NCBI GenBank assembly: GCA_015179125.1 | Contig: WHVA01000229.1 | Location: 1-64,000 of the forward strand | Reading direction: 5' to 3' | From: Gautieria morchelliformis | Lineage: Eukaryota; Basidiomycota; Agaricomycetes; Gomphales; Gomphaceae | Length of the DNA stretch: 64,000 bases | Shown: piece after piece, positions 42,131 to 54,779 of the stretch | How the letters are laid out: every line of letters begins with the position of its first letter | How positions within the stretch are numbered: the stretch's first letter is position 1 | Translations under genes and position numbers: made by a program | The notes under the pieces: generated by a model | The model's input: only the letters and a program-made list of their open reading frames with translations | What the model was told of the DNA's origin: nothing | Databases searched by the model: none

Positions 42131-42718
42131 TTCATACAACTGCTCACCTGGTCGTGCAGAACATGACCCCAAATGAGCAATTTCTCGTGTCGATATATCC
42201 AGCAACATTGACACGAACTGACACCTCTTCCGAGATCATCCAGAATCGCTATAGAAATATAGCCACGTGCAAACTCTGGGCAATGAGCTGGACAGCCTAG
42301 ATCTCTCATATCATCTCGCTTCCTCGTGTTCCCATCTTCATAAGTAACACACTGGAGATGCATCATTTTAATTCACACCAGTGAGCTGTGTCGCAGTTGG
42401 TTGTCGTGTGGTTTTACGCCGACACTGCACTATGAGTCGTCAACGAGTGCCAAGTGTGCTTACATGACAAGTTTGAATGGGTCTTGGGAGACCATTCCGC
42501 CCAGGCAAATCGGAAATAATAACCAATTCCTGGTTAGAAACCAAAGCGCAATTTCTCACCCGAGCGCATAACTATATCTGATGGCTCGACCTTGGATTAA
42601 TTGTTTTCATGACGTTCTTCTATCAGAACCGCCCACCTTGCAAATTGAGCCGTGCTTCGGCACTGATATAGAATGCTGTGAATGTCTGTTGGCCTGGCAG
42701 CACCCATGGCGAGAATCC

Positions 42719-42726
42719 TATATATA
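42719..42726 (+). promoter_or_regulatory. TATA-like box of unit 4
   Basis: TATATATA about 95 bp upstream of ATG 42813, in a context conserved with units 1-3 (ACACCTTGCGCGATCTGCTACTC). Spacing is plausible for a fungal promoter. Confidence 0.5.
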
Positions 42727-42812
42727 CACCTTGCGCGATCTGCTACTCCAACCCCACATCGCTACGCATAACTTAGTCCCTCATCTGCATCCCAGATTTT
42801 CTTTCTTATATC

Positions 42813-44584
42813 ATGTCTCAAGCGGACCCATCGGCCGAAATCCAGCTGCTATCAGACAAGTACGTACTTACCACACTGAGTGAGATGCAGAAGAACTTAC
42901 CTGAACTAGCTTTGCGGTAAACTCTGCCGCCGTCGCAGCGCTTGGTATGCGTACATATCCCCTATCTTATTCCACGCTTTCCATAGCTTGTTATACAGCA
43001 CTGCTCATCTACGACACTCTTCTCATGCTGCCATCTGAGATAAAGCACATTTGGTTCAAGACCGTCAAAATCGGCACCATTCTCTATTTACTCGCTCGTT
43101 ACATGACCTTGGCTTTTTTTCTTGTTGCCATATATGGTGTTTTATCTACTTCCTCCCTTGAGGTATACTACGACAATGCTCTCATGTGTAACACCCTTAC
43201 TGACTGAATTGAGTATCTAGTATGACTTTCATTCTTTGTGAAGAAGCAACCTAGAGACTCATATATTCAAAGGAAATGTACAACTCTAATTCACCTAGTT
43301 GATGCTGTAGCAGTTCCTGGTCTGATTGGTATACAGGGTGAGTGGTTATACCCATATATTTCTCAGACAGAAGGATCCACACATTTTACTATGTAGGCCT
43401 TCTGCTGGCTCGCACATATGCTGTTTCCCTTCAGAATCAAAGAGTTTTGGGTGTTCTCAGGCTGCTTATGCTTGGTGCTATTATCAGTGAAGTGGTATGT
43501 GCTTCAATGCATATAGTATGAGTCTGTTTTGGACAACTGCAATCCCACTAATTCACAATTGAATACAATAACCTTGTCAGTACTGACTAGGACTTTGAGC
43601 CTAGATTAACACTAACAAATTCATCAGGTGTAAGATCTACCGGTCTGTATTTGCCTGGTTTGTCTCTGAATAGATTTCACAGTGGATACCATCATCAATA
43701 TTACTGTAATCCTTTTTGACACTGGAGTGGTGATAGTAACCATTCTGAGCTCAATTCAAACCCTGAGGCTTTGGTGGAAAGGTGAGATTTGGGATAAGAA
43801 ATCTCTCATTAGTCTAATGATTTACCAAGGTGAGCATACATTATATTGCTTATATCTGTGGACATACCACTAATATACAGATAAGGCTTTGTCAGATATG
43901 GGTAGGAATAATATCCCTATGATATTTCATACATCTGATTCATGGTCAGATTTGTGCTTACCATTAGCATAGCTGGTACTGTCACACCATCTAAGGTCTT
44001 GTTACTTATAAACCTTTGGACATTTGAGAGCTTACTTGGTCTTCTTTTACATTTCAGGTGTTCAGGGTATGTAATACATTGATCATGATAAAAGAATGGC
44101 TAACTTCAGCTGCTTAATGGCGTAAAGCTAAGCCTTCAATCCATGTTAGTCTACCTCCAGAACAGGTATTTATCTTCTCACCAATTTAAGAAGAAAGACA
44201 TGATTGTACTAACAGGGCATAACCAGTTTCTCAGTAATTATCATCTGCCGCTTTCACCTAACTCTCAAAGAGAGACACAGTCGACTTAACAGCCCCTCAT
44301 TACCCTCTCTTTCATTTTCCAGCTTCCAAGCAGCCAGACAAAGTTTTCACAATGCTATAGTGGCTGAATTTGGGAACCCTCACTTGAGCCGGGAGGATTT
44401 TAATGCTCAGAATTTAGAGGACAATGTGGCTGATCAGGAAGGCCAGCAGTCATCTGAAGAGGCTAGGTCAACTGGGATAGAGTTGGAGGAGTTTCCTTGC
44501 ACAACTGGATGTCCTGGAGATGTAGAACTGGCTGGGCAGATTGCCTCTGGTGAGCAGTTAGTGTCTCTTTCAGGCACTGGTTAA
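42813..44584 (+). CDS. DUF6533-like multi-exon membrane protein, best-preserved copy
   Basis: The function is unknown; the family is a multi-spanning membrane protein common in basidiomycetes. Exons that join in phase: 42813-42859 (MSQADPSAEIQLLSD), 42910-42944 (FAVNSAAVAALA), 42987-43185 (YDTLLMLPSEIKHIW, LLARYMTLAFFLVAIYG), 43273-43337 (CTTLIHLVDAVAVPGLIG) and 43397-43494 (LLLARTYAVSLQNQRVLGV). Introns have GT...AG ends; the first two are 50 and 42 nt. A further exon ends at 43829 (FDTGVVIVTILSSIQTLRLW, SLISLMIYQG), but its phase with the previous exon is unresolved, so a small exon may be missed. The last exon encodes the acidic tail (44345-44584). It may be functional; transcript data would decide. 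Confidence 0.65.
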
Positions 44585-44795
44585 TGGTTCAGTAGGATCT
44601 GGAAGAATGGCAGAGGCTTAATCACAGCATCCAAACTAATGCATCATAGCCATGATTCCAATACAAACCCACTGGCAGAGCAACATGAGGCAACTTACAT
44701 CAACCTACCTTTATAATTTATTGCAGCACTTTTGCCATAGGAGATGTGGCTATATGCTCAACCTGGCCAACCCATACCATCAAAAAACCACTAGA

Positions 44796-46930
44796 TTACT
44801 CTTCTATTAAGCATACGACGTGTGAAAGTTTGCATCCCTTTCCCCTTGTTTGACACAGCTTTCTCTGCCTTTTTGGGCCATTTCTCGATTTGTCTCACTG
44901 TTGGTTCTTTGCATGCCATTTTTGCCGTCAAACATTCGTATCGCAGCTATCTTTCTTTCCATGTGTCTACAGCTCCATGCTTGCAACATCACCAGTTGGG
45001 GTTGATGTCATATTGAATGATTCTTCTTTTGTTGTTCCATCGTCACTTTTGAGCCACGTCACCATTTGTCTTACTTTTTCTTCTTGCCATGATTCTGTCA
45101 TTCTGTCATCATCCCTTACATGGTTATCATCTGTTATTTGTTTCTTTTTCTCATGACCATTGATGAGTGTGTCGTCGTAGGTCACAAGACTGGTGTCACG
45201 GGTCCATTTGTTTTGTGGGCAATGAGGTGTTGAATAATTCTTTGTCCATTGTTCCCGTAACCATTGATGTCTGTGTTGTCATAGGTCACAAGACTGGTGT
45301 CCTGGGACCATTTTTTCGGGCTCCAGATTGTCCATTCGGTGGGGGTTTGGACAACATGGTGTTTCATCCCACTGACACACAGGCAATTGGGATTCTGGAT
45401 TGGGAGCTGTACAGGCTGGGGAGTTCTGTGGGTGACATGGCTGTCTGTATTTATGAGAGTGGTGATTGGTGAAGATGTTCGGCTGGCAGACCTGGCAAAT
45501 TTGATGCAGTCTTGGGTGATTGAGACAGGGGTGACATGGACGAGCACTATTCGCGGGTTCAAGAACTCCGGAGATGTGTCTATGGCACTGGAGAAGCTGG
45601 AGAGGGTGTACTGTGAGCTGACGGGATATGGGTACCCTATTGAGGAGACGACGTTTGTGTGGAGCTGGATGGTTTTCAGAGTAGGTGTCTTGGCACTGGG
45701 TTTTTGTTGTGATGCTACACTTTCATTCACCTGCAACATTATCTTACTACCTTTTTGACAGTTGCGTGGCTTGCCATCATTGTTAGAACTTCCCACCCTC
45801 GTACATTCTCATGATGATTTTTTTTTTTTGGGGGGTCAATGAGGTATTTTCTCATTGGTTTTCAGTAATGAATGTTGTCTCACTGTCTATTATTGTCCCA
45901 GCTTACCTGTTACCCTTTTTGCACCATTCCCCTTCTTTTGGGTGGGGTTATAAATATAGGTCTTTATTTGTTTTACTGCTCACGTCACTGAACAACCCTT
46001 TTTTTTGGGGGGGTCATGCCAGTGTTTTTTTTTCTGTGATGACTGTTGGTCCGTCTTTGTCCCAGGTCAGATGACAGCTGTCATGGGTGATGATCCATCT
46101 GTTTTTTTGGGGTCAACCAGGTATTTTTGTCTCACTCTCTGTCATTGTCGCAATCAACTCCCTCACATGCACATGAAGGGAGTGTCGCATGTACGAAAAC
46201 ACATCAGATAATCGATGGACGGCATGGGTTGGAACTGTTGAACAACTGTCTCTATTAGTCGCAGAGCCATGCCATATCAGGTTATGTGCGTGATCTGTTT
46301 TTCAGCCTTTCCTATCAATGATCCATTATTTCACATGATCAATGTTACCCTCTGACTGTATCAGTGAGACAATATTGTCTCATCCCAAGCTAGAAGCATG
46401 AGCACAGTGTCCACTGCCAAGTTTCACTTATCCTTGCCGTCATTCAGTGAGACATTTGTCTCAGTGGCTTTGAGAGATGAGTAATTGACATGGGGCCCCA
46501 TCATCTATGTGCTGATTTTATATAATGTTCAACTCCCTCTTAGCAGTTCTCAATCTTAAATGCTTTATGACCGTTCAAATATATGCTGAATACCAAGGGA
46601 GAGGCTCTGTTCATGTATGTGTCCTTCCAGCCAAAGACGCTTTCCTAACCTTCTCATGTAGCTTCATGTCTTCTTCTTTGACCAGGAGAGATTCATAACA
46701 CATTATCTTCTATTCTTGACAGACCCTGATGGACATGGTGTTTTCCTCTATAACTACAATGAACAATCCCTTTAATCTCCTTTCCTGCCCCATGTACCTT
46801 CAAGTATGTATTCCTTTACATGAACTAGAGACACAAAACATAGTCTACAATGAAATTGTCCTCTAATTCACACATGTTGCTACCGGCAATGCGTCCCCCA
46901 AAGACTTGCCGAAGTGAAGCGCAGGTGAGG
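44796..46930. other. Inserted block in unit 4 3' flank
   Basis: Units 1-3 are continuous where this block lies. No clear target duplication or terminal repeat is visible. It contains a kinase relic, a twice repeated segment around 45165-45305 (GTCACAAGACTGGTGTC) and several T-run/G-run tracts (45820-46110). The rest is unassigned. Confidence 0.55.
45307..45758 (+). pseudogene. APH-like kinase relic (ACAD10/11-type)
   Basis: The sequence reads DNMVFHPTDTQAIGILDWEL then YRLGSSVGDMA, matching the catalytic/metal-binding strand of the aminoglycoside phosphotransferase fold (family pattern HGDxxxDN...V.ILDWEL..LG.P..D.A). A frame change near 45470 leads to LEKLERVYCELTGYGYPIEE and a WSWMVFRVGVLALG helix, as in the C-terminal lobe. 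The HGD motif is changed (PFGGGLDN). The N-terminal lobe is absent. An inactive gene fragment. Confidence 0.6.
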
Positions 46931-47170
46931 CTTGTACATATATATTCCGTGCCATTTTGAATTTGACTTTGTCTATATTTCATTATTACTTGTGTGCATG
47001 TTCAAGAATTGAATCCTGAGGAATATGCAGGGATGGCCTTGGGAGACAAACTGCATGCATGCAGGTATGCATGCCTGGGATACTGATCTGGTGTGAAGTA
47101 CACTTAGTTATATTAATTTGTAAACACTATGAAACAGCATACCATTGTCACATCCTTACATGTCGAGCCA

Positions 47171-48544
47171 ACTTACATCAGGGCTCAGCATGCATTAGTG
47201 TCAACTAGTGCCCACGCTGCCAAAGCAGATATAGCATTGATAATAATGATCTACATACCATTCATCACAGGTGGTAGTCTGTCTGAGATGCTATTCTGTT
47301 TTGGCAGAAGCATACTCCCAGACCCAGTTTCCCTGATTGCACCATCAATGGGAGACATATTCTGTTCCTCTGGTCTAGTGTTGTCACAGCTTGAAAAGAG
47401 AAGCCTTCATGATGAGGAACTTCCTGTGCTGTATTCAGCTGTGCACTGCCTCAGCCCATGGATGGGTCACATGCTGGAACCCATGAGCGCCTCAACCACA
47501 CTGTCAGGCCCAAGTACACAAGCTCCTAGTGTAATGCGCACGAGTATCAGCAGCGTTTGGCCAGGGTGGAGCCTGACTCACGTTAAAATGAGTTAAACTG
47601 AGGAGACCGCAACGTACATGATCATGATGGACACTGATATCCCAATCCCAGGAATAGAGTACCATGTATAGATACTCCATGCAAGTGCCGTACAGTCTGG
47701 ATGTGCACAAGTATACACGGATGTGCCAAAACCTCCTAGGCTCACCACTTGTCCAGCTATCTGTCTTCAAGATACCCGCATGCCAACTTGGTGCATCTTG
47801 ACACTCAAAATTATCTGCAAATGTCGTGCCAAAGTACAGTCCATATGACCATGATGTGTCCATCCGAGGCCGCCGTCATGGTCTATCTTCAATCTTCGAG
47901 TTGTGATACGGCCGCACTTGACACCATCATCACGCGATGGGTAGCTTGTCACTGTAGCCTGTACTTACAGCCCCTCACTCGACTCATGGAATGTTTTTCG
48001 TGTTGTTGCAGTCGCCCTCGCCCCCGCCCATCAGGATCCGGGATCTAGACACTATGAACGCTAGTTCCCAAGCATCATCACTGGCTGTGTGCATGATTAC
48101 ATCCCCAATTACATGCATTGATTGTCCTCCTTTCATAAATCAGCATCCATTTCAGAGTCTGGTCGGGGACTGGCATGGCTGTGACAAAAATGGTTTGCTC
48201 TGCAATGTATATTCTAAAGCACATGTCCAGGCACCATGTTGCTCCTGCTTGGTCCTGCCACCATCATCATATACCTGGTGCATACTCCAAACACAGCCAC
48301 GCAATCGATATCGACTGTAGCACTTGCCACGCTTGAAACTTTCTCCTATGCCCTGCCTAATACTGCAGGCAGGCCCTTCTCCCAGATACTACACACACGC
48401 ACACACCGCTACACCAATCGTAGTGGCGGCAGCTGCCACCTCAGTCCCCGACTCTCTCGTTTCAGAATTGGAAAACGCATTAGTAAAGAGGTCTCACTTG
48501 ACCCTAATACATTGCTTTCATCTTTTTTCTTTTTTCTGGTCCAT
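47171..48544. other. Unit-proximal sequence with repeat Z, copy 2
   Basis: 47510-47735 is the inverted copy of 19885-20110 (repeat Z). Frames at 47129-47596 and 47504-47863 overlap on opposite strands and show no recognisable motifs. The remainder to 48544 is unassigned. Confidence 0.45.
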
Positions 48545-49963
48545 GATGGTGGACGTGGATGTCAAGCGAATTGTTAATCCCACCAATGTGATGGCGTTGT
48601 TGAAGCATGTTCAACAAGAGGCCGACACGTTTATGAATTTGGACATTCGGGATTATGCGGTCAAATTGCAGAAGTGCGGGCAATTCAAATGGCGTCATTC
48701 GACGCAGTCATCTAATCGGGAATTGACAGGTTTTCTGGTCGGGGAGGTTAGCGAGGACTCTCATATTGGGTTTTTGGGAGATCGGATGTCATCAGTGTTT
48801 ACAGGGGTAAGTTATGGAGCAGGAAAAGTTTAGGATATTTATCAGAACATGTTTGAAGTCTAGTCAGGAAGACATCAAAGGAAAATCGAAGGAATTAATG
48901 AAGCTAAAGTTAAAATTTGCTTTCGACTTCCCAGTGTCTGTTGAAGATCATTTGAGTGCAGATGCGAAGAAAATGCTGAACAAACAGCTTCGGTTTTTGG
49001 ATAGGTTGGAACGTGTTGGTGAAGGAAAACCGTTGGATGGTAATCCCAATGCATTATCAGATGATACTGCTAAACCGTACAGTGTACATTCATGGTTAAT
49101 GTCGTTGAAATTGCCACACAGTCCAAATAAACAGTTACGTATTCAAGCTGTGACTCCTCTGTTGTGGAAGGCATATTGTCAACAATCTAAGGAGTCGTAT
49201 CTGTATGGTGTGTGTTTTTATGGTTTAAACATCAAGCAATTTATTCATTTAACCCATTGTAGTTATAAAGGAGTCACAATTTGGACGAATGAGTCAAATT
49301 GTGTATCACCCATATGGTAGTGGAATCGTCACAAACAACTGGTTGGTAAACAACAATATCGACACAGTTGATTTGTACGGAAAGGCCATTAATCCTTTGG
49401 AAATCCGGAATGTTTTCACAACCAGATCTTGGGTTGTGGCTCAAGTGACACCTACCTTGTGAGAAATGATCAAGCAATGTCAGGTAAATTTTATGTTCTA
49501 ATACTTAACTAGGCGGGATATAACAACACAAGAGGGAGGATCTTCTTGTCACACCAAAACATATCAACTTGTCATCAATCGTGTCCAATTGGCATTAAAA
49601 CCCACGGATGATGTCAAAACGGATCATCTTGAGGGGTCATCCTTGTCAGTTTTGAAGCACAGATGTGAGGATGATGTTCAGTGCGAAGAATCTCCACCAT
49701 TGGCGCCAGCACCAAAGCGGACATTATTGGGTGTGGGGATGTTCTCGTCTTCTCCGTCTCCTGCTACAAAAATGCCATCCTTTAAAAAGAAAGTTAGTAA
49801 CAAATTTCATTTGAACATGCACATTAACAAAGGGTGTGGAATGATTGTAGAAAGAATAAAGGATGAGTATGATTATGTACTTTGTAACATTTCCTTTGCC
49901 AAGATGTGGATTCTCTCAGTATCGAATCATATTTGGGTTGCATCCCTGTGTTTGTATGGTTAG
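48545..49963 (+). CDS. Unidentified AT-rich multi-exon gene
   Basis: Three long frames follow each other on the plus strand: about 48545-48810 (VDVKRIVNPTNVMALLKHV ... LGDRMSSVFTG, ending at a GTAAGT donor), 48814-49320 (FRIFIRTCLKSSQEDIKGKS, FPVSVEDHLSADAKKML, YSVHSWLMSLKLPHSPNK) and 49589-49963 (LEGSSLSVLKHRCEDDVQCE, then a Pro/Ser/Lys-rich part). Lys-rich helices and lower GC differ from the neighbours. Stops between pieces may be introns or damage. I recognise no domain. It could be a single-copy host gene or part of a DNA transposon. Confidence 0.4.
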
Positions 49964-51532
49964 GGGTAAATGAAAAAAGCTGTTAATTAGTGTGAAGTGT
50001 TACAATGAGAAGTGGTATTGTGATTTAATAATAAAACTTACTAGGAAGGTTGGTACACTGCTCCCGACTACTAATAGTACAATGCAGCGTAAGGAGTGAA
50101 CAGTGTTGGAGGATCAGGTGAGAGAGAGCAAAGCAGAGCAACCATGCCGGTAGTGGCATGCAGGTGGTGGTGGGATAGTCTTGCATATATGAGGAGGACG
50201 TGCAGGACAGGTGGGCAGGGAAGGTTAATGGTGAAGGGGATGATAACAGCTCGCTTTTTGCAGCAAAAGTGATAGGTATGCTTATGGGGGTTATAGTGTG
50301 GGGCGGGCTGTCTGAGTGACAGCTGTAAATGGGAGGCGGAGATGGAGGGCCGGTAGCAACATGGACCCGATGGGGATGGGATGGGGGGCAGGCGGTGAGG
50401 GCATGGGGGACAGAAGGTTAAAGGTGATGGGGAGCCCAGGTGCCAGTTTTTATAGTGAAAGAGGCTGGCTTAGGTGCCCCTGCTGGTATGACCTGTGGGT
50501 GTGTGAAGTGTGCTGGGAATGGGGATAGCCTGTGTCAGCCAGCGATGGGTCACAAGATCATCCATTCTCCCATGAACTGTGAAGGTCGTCATGGAAGTTC
50601 ATCTTGCCCTGGGGGGAGGGATACTACAGGTTAGGCAGTAATGCGTCGGAAGATCATCGAGGGGCTTACATCATTGTATCTCCCATTGATATTCTCCTAC
50701 ATAGAATGCAACCGTCACATTTTTCCGAACTGTAGCACGCCTGATCCGCATGGGATGAGAGATGAGGAGAGAAGCTGACCCCTACACCACGTCTACTGCT
50801 CCAAGCACCCGCACTTTAACCTCCCCACCAACCCCTCCATCTAGGCCCCGCCAGTCTACACCCCATTCCCAGCGCATGGCCTCGGTATCATTGCCCCCAA
50901 GTTCCAATTCCCCACTCAATAGTCTTTCACGTCTCCATTACATGGTACCGTCTCTCTCTTAGCCCATCGAGTCCAATATTATCTGGAGGAGAACACATGA
51001 GGGGGCAGACAGGGTGATGGTGTTGAGGTGTGGAGACACGGTGCATGTGCTCATTTGAGTTTGCATGACCGTCTTCGTAGAGCCATTTGGTGTACTCTGT
51101 CTGATACATTGTCACACTCATTGAGATAGTTATTCCCTAGGATGTCGGGGGAAGGAGCGGGTGAATGTGGACATGAAAAACAAATGAAGGCCAGGTCTTA
51201 CCAGGATAGGCAATGCGAGAAAACAGTCCTTCTTCGAACTCGCTCCAAAGTTCTCTGCCACTGCCATACATTGCAGCCCTCCTTTACATTTTTGGACTAC
51301 TCTTCTTTGTTGTTGAGGAAGCCGATGGGGGCGTGATGGGAACAAAAAGGACCTGGAGGCAATGGCAAATGACTTGGGCCATGAAATGACCATTAGGGCT
51401 AGGCATTGAATTATGTGACTGCAACCTTCTGGGCCGCGCTGTGTACGACAATACATAATTTCTGGAGCAAACACTTTCAGTGGGACATACATGACCATGG
51501 CATGAACCCGGGTCAGGTTTTATATTTATGGC
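49964..51532. other. Unassigned sequence
   Basis: Short frames on both strands without motifs; a G-rich stretch at 50150-50540. No gene, RNA or element end can be supported. Confidence 0.3.
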
Positions 51533-52400
51533 TTATGGGTTCAAGGTGCGTTGATAAATACACAGGTGGGCATCCATACCATTCAGCTTGTTAAGAAACT
51601 CTGATTGAGAATTTGCAATAGTAACATTGGACGGTATACATATTCCTTCTTGAGAATTACCATCATGTGACCACCAAATGTTGTTGTATAAAAAGCGACA
51701 TATAAAATGTTTTTGGTTTTTATAAATAATTCCTTGAATTTGATAATGTGTATCTAGCCATGTGCGCATGGTTAAATTTATAGATGGTATTGGATGAGGT
51801 GTGACATCAATGGATGTTTCAAACCATAACCAACAGGGGGGGGGGTATGCATTCCAATGAAATCTGAATGACAATGAATATTTTCTTGACAAGATAATAA
51901 TAGGATATCAACCCACTGTTGGATGCTTGCATCACAAGCCATTCTATTTAAGTTAAGATGAGGTGCATATTCAAACCAAGCAGTGTTTAAGAACAGAATA
52001 GGTAACACAGTCAGGACATGATTTAACTGAACAGACGTTGAAGGTGAGCTGCAGGACAAGCATGTTACAGAATGTGGCTCTTCACATTGAATGTATTGTA
52101 AAATGTCAGATGCAGCTGTCGGAACGGGACCACTTGGAAAGAGGGTGGTGTTTTTAGCAGGGTGTATAGTTTATCACATGCAGAATTAAATAGGTTTGTG
52201 TGTGATGCATGATGCTGTAAAAGTCCATCTAAATTACTTGATAGTTTTCTACTTCTTATTGTTTGAATAGACCATTCACTTCTCCATGAGGGTGATCCAT
52301 TACAGTATAATGCAAAAAAAACATATGATGACAACATCATAAGCACACGACCATTTTAATGCATCCCAAGCACACCCTGGAAACGGTACAGTGTGTTCTT
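51533..52400 (-). pseudogene. C19/USP-like peptidase-fold relic, transposon-associated
   Basis: Read on the minus strand: FPGCAWDALKWSCAYDVV (near 52385, with the Cys in nucleophile position), FALYCNGSPSWRSEW, LLSCQENIHCHSDFIG, then IIYKNQKHFICRFL (His) and WWSHDGNSQEGI (Asp). The order Cys ... His ... Asp with these surroundings resembles ubiquitin-protease-like domains found in basidiomycete transposon-linked proteins. At least two frameshifts break it. The family link is inferred from motif pattern only. Confidence 0.45.
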
Positions 52401-52810
52401 TTAAATGTAAAGCAGGGGCTGTGTGCATAGAGTAAGTGGTTTTGATATTTGTTTGTTTTCTTTCCTAATTCTCGAATGATATGTTTAATTTAGTGCATGC
52501 AATCCCTCGTTCATTTTCAATATCTGGAACATCCTTAAGGCAATTCTGAATAAAACCATATTTTACCAGTGTGTTATAGGCAAGAGCTTGCAGACGAGAA
52601 TTCCTATAGGTGAAAGTAGCACGGTGGGATGTTGTGGGCATGCTTACAAATAATATTATGTAAAACTTATGTCAGCGGCGAGCGGCACAGCCGCGAGCAC
52701 CAACGCTGCGCAGCGGTCACATGACCGGCAGACCGGCGTGAAGCTGCGCAGCAGCGTCCGCGGTCACGTGACCCGTTCGCGCGTGGTCCGTGCACGACAC
52801 GTGTGCGCGG

Positions 52811-52819
52811 TATATAAAG
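52811..52819 (+). promoter_or_regulatory. TATA box within Helitron-like element 1
   Basis: TATATAAAGG about 100 bp ahead of the CTGTCTGCG minisatellite. It may drive a transcript of the element; no protein is supported. Confidence 0.35.
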
Positions 52820-52911
52820 GCAGTTCGGTAGGATGGAACGCCAGGAATCTGCCTGACCGGCAATTCCTCACTCTGCTGTGTGCTCTCTCTGCTGTCTGCT
52901 GTCTGCTGTGT

Positions 52912-52985
52912 CTGCGCTGTCTGCGCTGTCTGCGCTGTCTGCGCTGTCTGCGCTGTCTGCGCTGTCTGCGCTGTCTGCTCTCTGC
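52912..52985 (+). repeat. 9-bp minisatellite CTGTCTGCG
   Basis: About seven near-perfect copies. They open a Leu-Arg-Cys frame that looks like a by-product of the 3n period. Confidence 0.85.
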
Positions 52986-53279
52986 TCTGTCTGCTGTGTC
53001 TGCGCTCTCTGGTGTCTCCTCCTTGAGCTGGCTGGCTGTCAATGGCTTTGGTTGGCTGGCTATCTATTGGCTTGGCTGGCTTTCTATTGGCTTGGCTGGC
53101 TTTCTATTGGTAAGTAATATCTCTTTTTTAATGCATTCCCATGTATTTTATTTTATTTGTGTTTGTAATTTTATTGGTTCCATTTTTTTTTCATCATATT
53201 GTATTGTCACATGTACTTTATATTTGTGTGAATTTTTGTGAAAAATAGATTTAAATAAAATCCCAAGACTGCTGAAAAA

Positions 53280-53870
53280 AAGTATTTTTATATATATATT
53301 TTTCAGGTTTTTTTCGAAAATTGACAGTTTCCTCTAAAATTAATGACAAAAGGTTCTACTTTTAAATGTGGTTTTTGTTGTTTTATTTACTGTAAAGCTG
53401 TCAGGCACTCCTTCTCTGGCTATACTGGTGGCTGTTACTATGGCTTTGGCTGGCCTCTGGGTTTCTCTGTCAGTCTGTGGGCTTCTCTGGCTTGGGCTGG
53501 GCATTAATAACAGCTTCTGCTTCAATGTACTGTACTTTTTTGGCATTTTTTCACAAATAGATGTCAATAAATTATCCTGACTTTGTGAAAATTGACAACA
53601 GCTCCGGCTTAAATGTACAGTGCATTTTTTTGACATTTTTCGAAAAATAGATAATCTTGACTCTGCTAAAATTAATAATAACTTCAGCTTAAATGTACTG
53701 GACATTTGTTTTGACATTTTTCAAAAAATAGATAATCCTGACTTTGCTAAAATTAATGACAGCAGCTGCTTAAATATGGCCTCCTTTACTATTTTATTTA
53801 TATCTGTATGTCACAAAATAGATATTGATACATGTCCCTGAGTTTGCTAGAAGTTAATGAAAAGACAGCC
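53280..53870 (+). repeat. Diverged AT-rich tandem repeat, about 100 bp period
   Basis: Segments beginning TTTTTCGAAAAAT(A)GA and containing GACTTTGCTAAAATTAATGACAGC recur at about 53310, 53640 and 53720 with drift. No coding evidence. Confidence 0.5.
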
Positions 53871-53934
53871 TCTGCTTGCTTCACTTTGAGGCCCTTGGGA
53901 TATGCTACACATGCCATTGGGACATGCTACACCC

Positions 53935-54200
53935 ACTATGCATGGGCACACGCACACTATGCATGGAGACACATATGTTATGCATGGAGACATGCATGTT
54001 AGGCATGAAGACATGCATGTTATGCATGGAGACATGCATGTTAGGTGTGGAGACATGCACGTTAGGCGTGGAGACATGCATGTTGTGCATGGGGACACGC
54101 ATGCTATGCTTGGGGACATGCATGTTATGCGTAGAGACACACTGTTATGCATGGGGACAAGCATGCTATGCATGGGCACACACACACTATGCATGGGGAT
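53935..54200 (+). repeat. 21-bp minisatellite (GACATGCATGTTATGCATGGA)-like
   Basis: About ten 21-bp units, each seven codons long, so several frames on both strands remain open (a plus-strand frame of 395 codons from 53902 repeats D-M-H-V-M-H-G). From 54200 to 54800 the period decays to 16-26 bp. Each unit contains ATGCAT-centred self-complementary words. I regard the long frames as products of the repeat. Confidence 0.8.
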
Positions 54201-54779
54201 GTGCACACTATATGGTGGGATACACTATGCTTGGGGACATACTATGCTTGGGGACATACTATGCTTGGGGACAGACACTATGCTTGGGGGACACGGTACA
54301 AACAGGGGACACACTACACACACTATGCATGGGGAACACACTACAAGACGGGACATTCTACACATGCTATACCAGGGGGACACACTACAAACAAAGGGCA
54401 TGCTATGCACACTACACTTGGGGGACATGTTATGCATGGGGGACACACTTTGCACACTATACTTGAGGCAGATGCTACACACACTACATGTAGGGACATG
54501 CTACACATGTGGACATGCTATGCATGGGGGACACACATGCTATAATTTAGGGGCACGCTACGTTTGGGGACATGCTACAAACCAGGGACATGCTACATGT
54601 GGAGACAGACTATGCATTGAGGACGTGCTACGCACACTATACTTGGGGACATGTTATGTGTGGGGTCATGTTACAAACCAGGCACACAATAAGCATGCTA
54701 TATTTTTGGGGACACACTGTGCATGGAGGACATGCTATGCACACTATACTTGGGCACATGTAGACATATGTAGAGACAT

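Larger units (their letters stand above)
42000..47170 (+). repeat. DUF6533 unit 4 (segmental duplication)
   Basis: Plus-strand copy, collinear with unit 1 through 44795. About 2.1 kb (44796-46930) is inserted in the 3' flank, after which the unit resumes (CCATTTTGAATTTGACTTTG) to about 47170. Confidence 0.85.

Noticed and set aside
47129..47863. 155-codon plus and 119-codon minus frames downstream of unit 4
   Set aside because: The minus frame is within repeat Z, whose other copy (19885-20110) does not keep the same frame; the plus frame has no recognisable motif.
52912..52985. Cys-rich (Leu-Arg-Cys)n peptide
   Set aside because: It comes from a 9-bp minisatellite, with no sign of a conserved frame around it.
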